From Microcaldota archaeon (GTDB lineage: Archaea; Micrarchaeota; Micrarchaeia; Micrarchaeales; Micrarchaeaceae): a stretch of 64,000 bases of DNA. The position numbers and the translations under genes were made by a program. Within the stretch, counting starts at the first letter, position 1. The number at the start of each line of letters is the position of its first letter. The stretch spans positions 1 through 64,000 of the forward strand of contig JAJZJM010000003.1 of assembly GCA_021810105.1 (NCBI GenBank), written 5' to 3'. Below are positions 1 to 7,320 of the stretch, piece after piece. Under the pieces are notes generated by a model. It ran no database searches, was not told the origin of the DNA, and saw only the letters and a program-made list of their open reading frames with translations.

Positions 1-132
1 GTGAGAAAAATGGAAACGTATACATGCCCGATGCACCCGAAGGTGCGTTCTAACAAGAAAGGAAAATGCCCGGAATGCGGGATGGATTTAGTGCCTCAGA
101 AAAAGTCGGGGAGTAGTTGTGGATGCTACTGA
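1..132 (+). CDS. small heavy-metal-binding domain protein (YTCPMHPKVRSNKKGKCPECGMDL); may be partial at the window edge
   Basis: Direct translation from GTG at 1 gives 43 aa with the CPMHP...CPxCGMxL motif of the metal-binding domain found next to metal ATPases. Confidence 0.7.
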   Translation: MRKMETYTCPMHPKVRSNKKGKCPECGMDLVPQKKSGSSCGCY

Positions 133-137
133 AATAG

Positions 138-935
138 TTGATGGATATGAAGAAAAAACTTATACGTTCGCAGAAGAGTGGTCGTGGGAATCAAAAGGCC
201 CTTACATACGTCCTGGTTGTCATAGCATTGCTGCTTTCTGTGATCGTCATTGAGCTTGCCGTTTCGCTTGCCGGCAGCAATGGCTATGGGAGTATATTTA
301 CAGGAATGATGGGAGGAAACAGCGGTAGCCTTATGGCCCAATACTCAGGCATGATGAGCATGATGACTGGAGGAGGAAGCAGTGGTATGATGGGAGGGGC
401 AGGCAATTTTAGTGCGCACATAGGCATAAGCGTAGCAGAATCATACGCAAATACGCCTCCTCCATACGCGCGTGCGTATTCCAATAACAATACCGTATCA
501 TTCAGCTCCGGCAACATTACGCTGATCGTGCTTGCAATGGGCGTGCAGCGGGCGATTAACCTTACACATGAACAGCCTCCCGCATTCGATTCCAACAGCT
601 CCGGCAACGCCTTCGTCATAGACGGGCTGATAGATCCCACCCTTATAATACCAAAAGGCGCAACAGTCCGTGTAGAATTCATAAACCTGGACTCAAGCGA
701 ATACCACAACGTGATAATGACCGCCACAGGGCCCCCGTATCAATACATGCCTATGTCTGCCATGAATGGCATAGTGTCCATGATGCCGATAATACCGCAT
801 GCAGATTATTCCAACGGCTCTGCTTCGGAATACAACTATACCGCAGTGTTTGACAACGCCGGAACATACTGGTATTTGTGTGTGTATCCAGGGCACGCGC
901 AGATGGGCATGTATGGAGAAATAATTGTAACGTAA
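138..935 (+). CDS. membrane-anchored sulfocyanin-like blue copper protein
   Basis: N-terminal TM anchor, Gly/Met-rich linker, then cupredoxin fold with ligands EYHNVIM and YLCVYPGHAQMGM (Cys-x4-Gly-His-x4-Met type). Confidence 0.8.
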   Translation: MMDMKKKLIRSQKSGRGNQKALTYVLVVIALLLSVIVIELAVSLAGSNGYGSIFTGMMGGNSGSLMAQYSGMMSMMTGGGSSGMMGGAGNFSAHIGISVAESYANTPPPYARAYSNNNTVSFSSGNITLIVLAMGVQRAINLTHEQPPAFDSNSSGNAFVIDGLIDPTLIIPKGATVRVEFINLDSSEYHNVIMTATGPPYQYMPMSAMNGIVSMMPIIPHADYSNGSASEYNYTAVFDNAGTYWYLCVYPGHAQMGMYGEIIVT

Positions 936-951
936 TGACAAGCGAGGTGTA

Positions 952-1344
952 ATTATAGATATAGAAGATTTTACATATGTCATCGAAACGGAGAATAGCT
1001 TTGATGAAGCTGTTGTTTCTGTCTTGAAAGCTGTAGAACAGAAAGGTTGGTCATTGTTCCAGATTTATGACATAAAAGAAAGGTTGGCTGCAAAAGGTTT
1101 CAGACAGGAACCATTGAAAATCATCGAAATCTGCTCTGGGAAGTACGCAAACCAATTCCTGGACAAGAATAGGCTAGTGTCGCTTTGCATGCCGTGCAAA
1201 ATCAATGTCCTTGAAGAAAACGGAAAGGTAAAGATAGTTGGTATGAAACCAACTATGATCTCCCAATTATTCCCGGAGGTCAGCCAAAAGGATGTTGAAG
1301 AAGTAGAAAAAGAGATAAAGGAAATTGTCGACAACTCAAGGTAA
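952..1344 (+). CDS. DUF302-like protein (start uncertain; ORF track gives TTG at 1024)
   Basis: Frame is open from 931; residues before 1024 (DIEDFTYVIETENSFDEAVVSVLKAVEQKGWSLFQIYDIKERL) fit the DUF302 N-terminus; followed by VSLCMPCKINVLEENGKVKI. Confidence 0.6.
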   Translation: MIDIEDFTYVIETENSFDEAVVSVLKAVEQKGWSLFQIYDIKERLAAKGFRQEPLKIIEICSGKYANQFLDKNRLVSLCMPCKINVLEENGKVKIVGMKPTMISQLFPEVSQKDVEEVEKEIKEIVDNSR

Positions 1345-1523
1345 TAGAGCAAATACTTTAGGCATTTGGTTATTCGGTATGGCAATATTTAATTTCTTCC
1401 GTTAACACGCACCACAAATCTGGCATTTCATACGCTTTGCACTATGCTGTCTAGATTGGTAGAGAGTGGAGAGCCTGATGCGGCTATCGTTCCGTTTGAA
1501 TTTATTATGTAATAAATCTCTAG

Positions 1524-1676
1524 ATGGCCTCTAGGTTCGCTAGGCACGCCAGTTCTTCGACTACGATGCGTTATATAGCGAAAGACAAGGATGAGCTTTA
1601 CAAGAAGATAGACTTCGCTTTCAGCGACAAGATAATGCCGTTGAAGGCACTTTCAAAATCTATTCAGGCAAATTAG
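1524..1676 (+). pseudogene. C-terminal fragment of a tyrosine recombinase/integrase
   Basis: Translation MASRFARHASSSTTMRYIAKDKDELYKKIDFAF... resembles the integrase C-terminus (GHxSxxTTxRY). Confidence 0.55.
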
Positions 1677-1780
1677 CATCGACATCCTCGACCCAGTCTG
1701 AAAGTTGATTTGGCTGCCCTATTTTGGTTATTCTCTTGAGGCTTGATTGATAGATAGAAACTCTGACAGGATTTGGATAG

Positions 1781-3208
1781 TCATATACAGCAACTTGTAT
1801 CTTTAACATTTCTAAAGAAGGATTGGGCGACTATTTTCAAAGCCTCAGACATAGTTGGAAATACGTGCACCGTGTCTATTACATCCTCTACTTTATACCC
1901 ATTTTTTACTATCATAACAGCTTCATGGATAATCTCTGCTGCCATTGGCGAAAGTATTTGGACTCCCAGGACAACATGCGTTTCTGGATGTGCAACCATC
2001 TTTATCATGCCTCTAGTATCGCCCATTATGATAGCCTTTGGCACATCGGTAAATCTAACTAGCCTACATGTGCAAGCTTTGAACTTTTCAAGCACTTCCC
2101 TTTCAGTTATACCAACACTTGCGAATTGTGGGTCTGTGAATATAGCTTTTGGTACAACATTTTTATCAATTTTCCTATGAGTACCACGTAATGCATTTTC
2201 AGCTGCATATGTGCCTTCCCTAGCTGCAAGCGATTCTAGCATGGGTTCTCCTGTTACATCGCCAGCAGCGAATATGTTGGGATTTTCTGTCCTCATTTCC
2301 GAATCTATTACTATCTCACCTTTAGTACCGATTTTAATTCTAGCTTTTTCAGCATTCAGTTCCTTTATGTTTGGGGTTCTTCCTGTAGCAAAGAGAATCG
2401 CAGCCGCTTCAAACCTGACTGATTTTCCATCAACCTCGGTATTTACAATAGCTTTATTGCTTGTAGTATTTCTCTCAAAGCCTTTGAGATTGACATTTGT
2501 ATGTATCTCCATTCCGTCTTCTTTTAAGTGCAATTCCATTGCTCTTGACATCTCCGGTTCTGCTTCAGGAATAAGCAATGGGCTTCTTTGCAGAAGAATT
2601 ACTTTTGTCCCGAACCTGTTGTACATCTGGGCAAATTCTAGGCCAAGAGCGCGACCCCCGACTACTATAAGCGATTCTGGGATTTTTTCCTGTTCAAGGC
2701 CTTCTATATTTGTCCAGTAGTTTACTTCGTTTAACCCTTGAAGCTTAGGTATCGACGGGCTAGCACCAGTAGCTATAATGAATTTTCCGCCTGAAATAAT
2801 TGTACTTTTATCGTTATGCCTGATTTCTATCTCTTTATCGGAGATGAAACCTGCAATGCCTTCATAAAGCTCTACGTTTGGCAGCTTGCTTAGCACCTTT
2901 TCGTATTTCTTGGATCTCAGGTCTTCTACAAGTTTTTTCTTGGATTCCATTATTTTAGCGAAATCGAACTCCTCATCATGTTGTACAATTGCGTTCTCTC
3001 CTAAATTGTGAATTTTTGTATTCCTGATAACCTCTCCACTAATAAGAAGTCTTTTGCTTGGAACGCAGCCGACATTAACGCATGTTCCGCCGATTGTACC
3101 TCCTTTTACCATGGCAGTCTTCTTGCCAAGCTCGTCGGCTTTTATTGCGGCGGCAAACGCGGCTGCGCCGGTGCCCAATATGACCAATTCGTATTCCTTG
3201 TTTGTCAA
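1781..3208 (-). CDS. merA: mercuric reductase (FAD/NAD-dependent, no N-terminal HMA domain)
   Basis: GGTCVNVGCVPSK redox motif, FAD/NAD domains and C-terminal vicinal Cys pair (DTSCCI) diagnostic of MerA. Confidence 0.85.
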   Translation of the reverse strand: MTNKEYELVILGTGAAAFAAAIKADELGKKTAMVKGGTIGGTCVNVGCVPSKRLLISGEVIRNTKIHNLGENAIVQHDEEFDFAKIMESKKKLVEDLRSKKYEKVLSKLPNVELYEGIAGFISDKEIEIRHNDKSTIISGGKFIIATGASPSIPKLQGLNEVNYWTNIEGLEQEKIPESLIVVGGRALGLEFAQMYNRFGTKVILLQRSPLLIPEAEPEMSRAMELHLKEDGMEIHTNVNLKGFERNTTSNKAIVNTEVDGKSVRFEAAAILFATGRTPNIKELNAEKARIKIGTKGEIVIDSEMRTENPNIFAAGDVTGEPMLESLAAREGTYAAENALRGTHRKIDKNVVPKAIFTDPQFASVGITEREVLEKFKACTCRLVRFTDVPKAIIMGDTRGMIKMVAHPETHVVLGVQILSPMAAEIIHEAVMIVKNGYKVEDVIDTVHVFPTMSEALKIVAQSFFRNVKDTSCCI

Positions 3209-3221
3209 ACTTACTACCTCT

Positions 3222-3560
3222 TCATTTAATAGTTACCTTTCTGATGTCGGAGAGTATTTCACAACCTCTCATTTTGTTTCCAAAAATCCGTGCATGTTTA
3301 TTTGCAGCCTCTATAATTGGCGTTATTGTATCTTTGTTGAGTTCGTATATTATTTTCTTCCCATCTCTTTTAGAGTAAACAAATCCACAAACCGCCAAGC
3401 AGCGTAGCTCGTGAGATATCCTAGACTGCGTTTCGTGTGTCTCTTCGCAGATTTCGCCTACATTCATAGGGGTCTTGAGGAGAGTCTCTATTATTGCCAG
3501 CCTAACCTCGTTTGAAAGCACCTTGAAAATGAATACGTTTATGTTATTCTCTCTTTGCAT
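3222..3560 (-). CDS. ArsR-family metal-responsive regulator (MerR-equivalent of archaeal mer loci)
   Basis: Winged HTH (LSNEVRLAIIETLLKTPMNVGEICEETHETQSRISHELRCLAVCGFV), directly upstream of merA on the same strand. Confidence 0.75.
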   Translation of the reverse strand: MQRENNINVFIFKVLSNEVRLAIIETLLKTPMNVGEICEETHETQSRISHELRCLAVCGFVYSKRDGKKIIYELNKDTITPIIEAANKHARIFGNKMRGCEILSDIRKVTIK

Positions 3561-3580
3561 GTAAAATCAACATTTAATGG

Positions 3581-3691
3581 TCAACAGTCGCAGTTGCATT
3601 TCATTTCTCCGCCCTTATAGGGCTGCTCTTCTTGCGATATTTCCTGTGCATGAGCCATGTCCTTCTTTGCTTTCCGCTTTTGTTTTGCCAT
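3581..3691 (-). CDS. 36-aa Cys-rich small protein MAKQKRKAKKDMAHAQEISQEEQPYKGGEMKCNCDC
   Basis: Read by hand; ATG to TGA ORF between the regulator and the divergent promoter; C-terminal CxCxC. Confidence 0.45.
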   Translation of the reverse strand: MAKQKRKAKKDMAHAQEISQEEQPYKGGEMKCNCDC

Positions 3692-3747
3692 AAAACCACA
3701 ATATAAATGTGTCAAATACATATTTATAACTTAACATATGATAGATT

Positions 3748-4296
3748 ATGGATATAATGCCGTTTCTTGAGTATGAAAGTAATGCAATTAGAATGATACT
3801 TAAGGATATCCGTTACGTTTTGCTACTGGTTTTTTTATCGATAGTATTTACGGCCCTTTACCTTGTTCTCTTGCCTTCTTTGCCTAACGGCACTGTGAGT
3901 CTAACGTTCGTAAGATTCATCACGCCAATTCAGATAGCCTTCTCGATAATTTTCAGTGTTTTGTTGGGTCTTATAATAACGCTTAACATATCTATTAGAG
4001 GAATCCGAAATTCATCAAAATCTAAGAACGCCGCCACTGAAGCATCCGCAGGGGCGGTCTTAAGCACATTCGTAAACCTGCTTTGCTGTACTCCGATAGT
4101 GCCTTCAATTATTGCACTATTCGGCGCGTCTACGCCCTTTCTTTTTGCTTACTCTGTGCCTGTAGACGCATTTTTTGAGAATAATTACATTTATTTTTAT
4201 TTCATATCTGCCATCCTATTCGTTGTTTCAATCCATTATATTTCAAAGAGTGCGTGCTGTCGCACCATGAAAAGAGATGAAAACCATGACGAGTAA
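3748..4296 (+). CDS. polytopic membrane protein with vicinal cysteines in a TM segment (candidate Hg(II) transporter)
   Basis: Several hydrophobic helices; NLLCCTPIVPSIIALFGAS and C-terminal KSACCRT; divergent from merA/arsR. Confidence 0.55.
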   Translation: MDIMPFLEYESNAIRMILKDIRYVLLLVFLSIVFTALYLVLLPSLPNGTVSLTFVRFITPIQIAFSIIFSVLLGLIITLNISIRGIRNSSKSKNAATEASAGAVLSTFVNLLCCTPIVPSIIALFGASTPFLFAYSVPVDAFFENNYIYFYFISAILFVVSIHYISKSACCRTMKRDENHDE

Positions 4297-5020
4297 ATGT
4301 AAATTTTGTAACAAGGAACTTGATTCTGATGCGGGCCTGATGGCACATTTCATTGACAAGCACAAGACGGATAAAGGCAACCTTGGCATTAACGAAGTAA
4401 AAAAGCGCAGCATAGGCGGCAGCACCATGCTTGTAATAGCAGCTATAGCGTGCTGTGGAATACTCATTTTATTAGTCTTGGGCGGCGGCATCGGATTCTT
4501 TAGTTTTTCGGCATTTCAGCATAGCCAAACCAGTGGTGTGCAGGCTGCAGGAAACCAGTCCGCGTACGGAATAGCCAACGCAACCGTTGGAGAGCTTGCA
4601 CCAAACATCCCGATTACATTGACAAACGGCACAAATATTACCTTAGGCGACCTGAGAGGCAAGCCAGTAGTATTGTGGTTGGTAACCACATGGTGCTCTT
4701 CGTGCCAAGAGGGAGAGCATATCCTGACATCTGGCGGCTATTACAGCGCAATACGCTCCAAAGGAGCGAATATAGTGATTATAGAGCTTTATAATGATTT
4801 AGGGCAGCCTGGTCCGTCCATACAGAGTTTCGCATACCAATATGGAAGCGGCACCCAAAATCCCGGATTGCTATATGGAATCTCTAATCTGAACGCAACC
4901 TATTCGTACGATCCGAAAGGCTACCTAGAGATTTATTACATAATAAATTCAAACGGAACGATAGCCGCATCAGGCTCTCCACTCTCTACCAATCTAGACA
5001 GCATAGTGCAAAGCGTATGA
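4277..5020 (+). CDS. C2H2-finger + TM helix + extracytoplasmic thioredoxin-like (TlpA-type, CSSC) fusion
   Basis: CKFCNKELDSDAGLMAHFIDKH at the N-terminus, one TM, then GDLRGKPVVLWLVTTWCSSCQEGEHIL. Confidence 0.7.
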   Translation: MKTMTSKCKFCNKELDSDAGLMAHFIDKHKTDKGNLGINEVKKRSIGGSTMLVIAAIACCGILILLVLGGGIGFFSFSAFQHSQTSGVQAAGNQSAYGIANATVGELAPNIPITLTNGTNITLGDLRGKPVVLWLVTTWCSSCQEGEHILTSGGYYSAIRSKGANIVIIELYNDLGQPGPSIQSFAYQYGSGTQNPGLLYGISNLNATYSYDPKGYLEIYYIINSNGTIAASGSPLSTNLDSIVQSV

Positions 5021-5203
5021 GCAAACATCTGTTCCATCAAAGCCCTAGTTTGCTGCGTAATGGCAAAATAAAATCAGACGCCATAACCATTTTTAATTTC
5101 CAAGGAAACCTGTAATCCTTAAAAACCACCACTCTATCGCCTAGCTACGCAAGGCTCACGAGGGGGTCGCTCCAACGTGCTTTAAACTGCCAACGCAGTA
5201 GTC

Positions 5204-5342
5204 GGCTGATTTTGCGGGGGGTCAAAATCAGCCTATGGCGTCCATGAAACCTTCTTTGGAAAAAGAAGGTTTCGCCGAGCAACCCGACCGCCAAAAGCGG
5301 GAGGGTTGCGAAGGCGTAGAGTTTCTCTACATGAAACTCTAC
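5204..5342. ncRNA. candidate structured RNA: four consecutive perfect or near-perfect hairpins
   Basis: Arms 5204-5214/5223-5233 (11 bp), 5246-5257/5262-5273 (12 bp, GGAA loop), 5279-5291/5297-5309 (7+4 bp with GA/GA internal loop), 5316-5324/5334-5342 (9 bp); no plausible CDS. Confidence 0.4.
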
Positions 5343-5469
5343 ATGAACGACTATAATATTGATGTGCAGTCATGTAGAGAGAAAAATACCTTGTTTTAAG
5401 AGCTTACGAGGGAGATTTTCTCTACATGGAATCTTCAAGTCATGTAGAGAACTTTGCCGCATGTAGAGA
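5324..5469. repeat. TCTCTACATG / CATGTAGAGA repeated motif in both orientations
   Basis: Exact copies at 5324-5333, 5371-5380 (inverted), 5419-5428, 5441-5450 (inverted), 5460-5469 (inverted), plus a near copy at 5336-5345. Confidence 0.7.
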
Positions 5470-5589
5470 AACCCAAAATTAGGCAGGAAAATGGCCAAAA
5501 CCCAAGATTAAGCCGTTCTTTGCCTTCGGCTAAGCTTATGGCTCAATCTGGGCCGGGTTCAATTTTAGTGCAAAACCGCACCCGGCGTC

Positions 5590-5597
5590 TATATAAA
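5590..5597 (+). promoter_or_regulatory. archaeal TATA box (TATATAAA) for the downstream tRNA-like locus
   Basis: TATA-like element roughly 25 nt upstream of the predicted transcript start near 5620. Confidence 0.45.
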
Positions 5598-5657
5598 TTT
5601 TGGGCGTAAAATAACTATGAATAATCGGGGTTCATTTGCAGGCAAATGTGCTTAATC

Positions 5658-5786
5658 GGGGTTGCTATGGCTAACAAAGATACACGGCGAAATTCGGCTA
5701 TTCTTTCGCCTAAAGTTGCGGGTTCAAATCCCGTCATGCCCGATACTGCAATGACGGATATCCGAGTTCGAATCTCGGCAGCCCCA
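5658..5786 (+). other. tRNA-like locus with two T-arm/acceptor 3' modules; gene structure unresolved (intron-bearing, split or decayed tRNA)
   Basis: T-arms GCGGG-TTCAAAT-CCCGT (5718-5734) and CCGAG-TTCGAAT-CTCGG (5762-5778); GGGGTTG 5658-5664 pairs with CAGCCCC 5779-5785. Confidence 0.45.
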
Positions 5787-5790
5787 TACA

Positions 5791-5952
5791 TTATTCTAAT
5801 AAGCAATCGTCACAAACGCAAGTATCTGTGATATTCTTTATTATCTCTCTTCTATATCTGGTCACCTTTTTACCAAAACACCAGCACAATTTTCCTCCTT
5901 CTCCTTCGCAGTCAAATTTTTTATTGCAAATAGGACATTTTCTTGCACTCAT
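5791..5952 (-). CDS. small cysteine-rich CWC-type protein (53 aa)
   Basis: Hand translation MSARKCPICNKKFDCEGEGGKLCWCFGKKVTRYRREIIKNITDTCVCDDCLLE; CPxC...CxxxxxxxCWC...CxCxxC pattern. Confidence 0.75.
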   Translation of the reverse strand: MSARKCPICNKKFDCEGEGGKLCWCFGKKVTRYRREIIKNITDTCVCDDCLLE

Positions 5953-6014
5953 GGCATCAATGAATTTACTATAATAATGATAAAAACCTTAACTTGCATA
6001 TACAATAAGATTGT

Positions 6015-7307
6015 ATGACGAATGATGTTACTGCAGAAGAGGCTCTTTTGCTGCACCATAAGCGCAAGGGAAAAATTGAGATTATAGGAAAAACCAGCAT
6101 ACTTAACCAGCGAGATCTTTCAATATGCTATACTCCTGGAGTGGCAGAGGTAAGCCGCGTAATAAGCCAGGATACGGCAAAATCCTATGATTATACAAAC
6201 CGCGCAAATACGATTGTGATAATAAGCGATGGTACAAGGGTGCTTGAGATGGGCCCTCTCGGCCCAGAAGCCGAAATGCCAATACTGGAAGGCAAATCTC
6301 TTCTATTCAAAAAATTTGGAGGGGTTGATGCAATACCTATAGTTGTTGCGTCAAAAGATAAAGATGATATAATAAAATTCGCAAAAATGTTCAAGCCATC
6401 CGTAGCTGCAATTGCCATAGAAGACATAGAATCGCCAAAAGTATTCAATATAACAAGAAAGCTTTCTGAAGAGGTAGGTATACCTGTATTCCATGATGAT
6501 AGAGAAGGAACTTCGATGGTTGTAAGGGCTGCACTGATAAATGCACTAAAATTAGTAGGAAAAGACCCCAAAAAGGTAAAAGTGGTTATAAATGGGGCTG
6601 GCGCCGCAGGTCATGGAATATCTGAGATCTTATCCGATTCGGGAATAAAGCACATCATAGTATGCGATAAGAAAGGTGCAATATACAAAGGAAGAGACCA
6701 GGATATGGGACAGTTCAAAAATGAGATTGCAAACATGACTAACCATTCCATGGCAAAAGGCACTCTCAAAGATATGGCAAAAGATGCAGACGTTCTGATA
6801 GGCGTATCAGCAAAAGGGCTTTTTAACAAGGAAATAATATCATCCATGGCACATAATCCAATAGTGTTTGCTTTGGCTAACCCTGGCCCTGAAATAGAAT
6901 ATGAAGAGGCATTGGCAGCTGGAGCTGCGATAGTCGCTACCGGAAGGAGCGATAGGCCCAATCAAGTGAATAATTATGTTGCATTCCCAGGCTTCTTCAG
7001 GGGGCTTCTTTCATGCCGTGCGTCAAAGATAACAAAAAGCATGATAATCGCCGCTAGTGATGCAATAGCGTCAAGCATAAATAAAACAGAGCTTTCCAAA
7101 GATCATATAATACCAAAATACGACCTTCAGAAAGATTATATAAACCTTGCATACAGAGTTGCAATGGCCGTATCAGAGACAGCAGTAAAAGAAGGAGTTG
7201 CCAAAATTAACGTGAGCAGAAAGGAGATGAAATCCGAAGTAAGAAAAATCTTGATAAGGTATAATAAAATAGAGAAGCAGGTGGAAAAGCTAAACAAGAA
7301 GGCATGA
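6015..7307 (+). CDS. NAD(P)-dependent malic enzyme
   Basis: LSICYTPGVAEVS, GAAGHGISEIL nucleotide-binding motif, FALANPGPEI. Confidence 0.85.
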   Translation: MTNDVTAEEALLLHHKRKGKIEIIGKTSILNQRDLSICYTPGVAEVSRVISQDTAKSYDYTNRANTIVIISDGTRVLEMGPLGPEAEMPILEGKSLLFKKFGGVDAIPIVVASKDKDDIIKFAKMFKPSVAAIAIEDIESPKVFNITRKLSEEVGIPVFHDDREGTSMVVRAALINALKLVGKDPKKVKVVINGAGAAGHGISEILSDSGIKHIIVCDKKGAIYKGRDQDMGQFKNEIANMTNHSMAKGTLKDMAKDADVLIGVSAKGLFNKEIISSMAHNPIVFALANPGPEIEYEEALAAGAAIVATGRSDRPNQVNNYVAFPGFFRGLLSCRASKITKSMIIAASDAIASSINKTELSKDHIIPKYDLQKDYINLAYRVAMAVSETAVKEGVAKINVSRKEMKSEVRKILIRYNKIEKQVEKLNKKA

Positions 7308-7320
7308 GCAACTGAGCTTT

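Noticed and set aside
284-727. Long antisense ORFs across many genes (e.g. 284-727, 2211-2720, 11246-11848, 54798-55235, 60465-61079)
   Set aside because: Opposite strand carries clear conserved proteins; the antisense products are low-complexity or unrecognisable.
5204-5586. RNase P RNA or SRP RNA as the explanation of the hairpin region
   Set aside because: Conserved core sequences I would expect (e.g. SRP GUCAGG...GGAAG...AGCA, RNase P GAGGAAAGUC-type core) are absent.
5615-5831. ORFs 5615-5806 (-) and 5646-5831 (+) in the supplied track
   Set aside because: They overlap the T-arm modules; peptides such as MTGFEPAT are typical of antisense translation of tRNA sequence, so not called as CDS.
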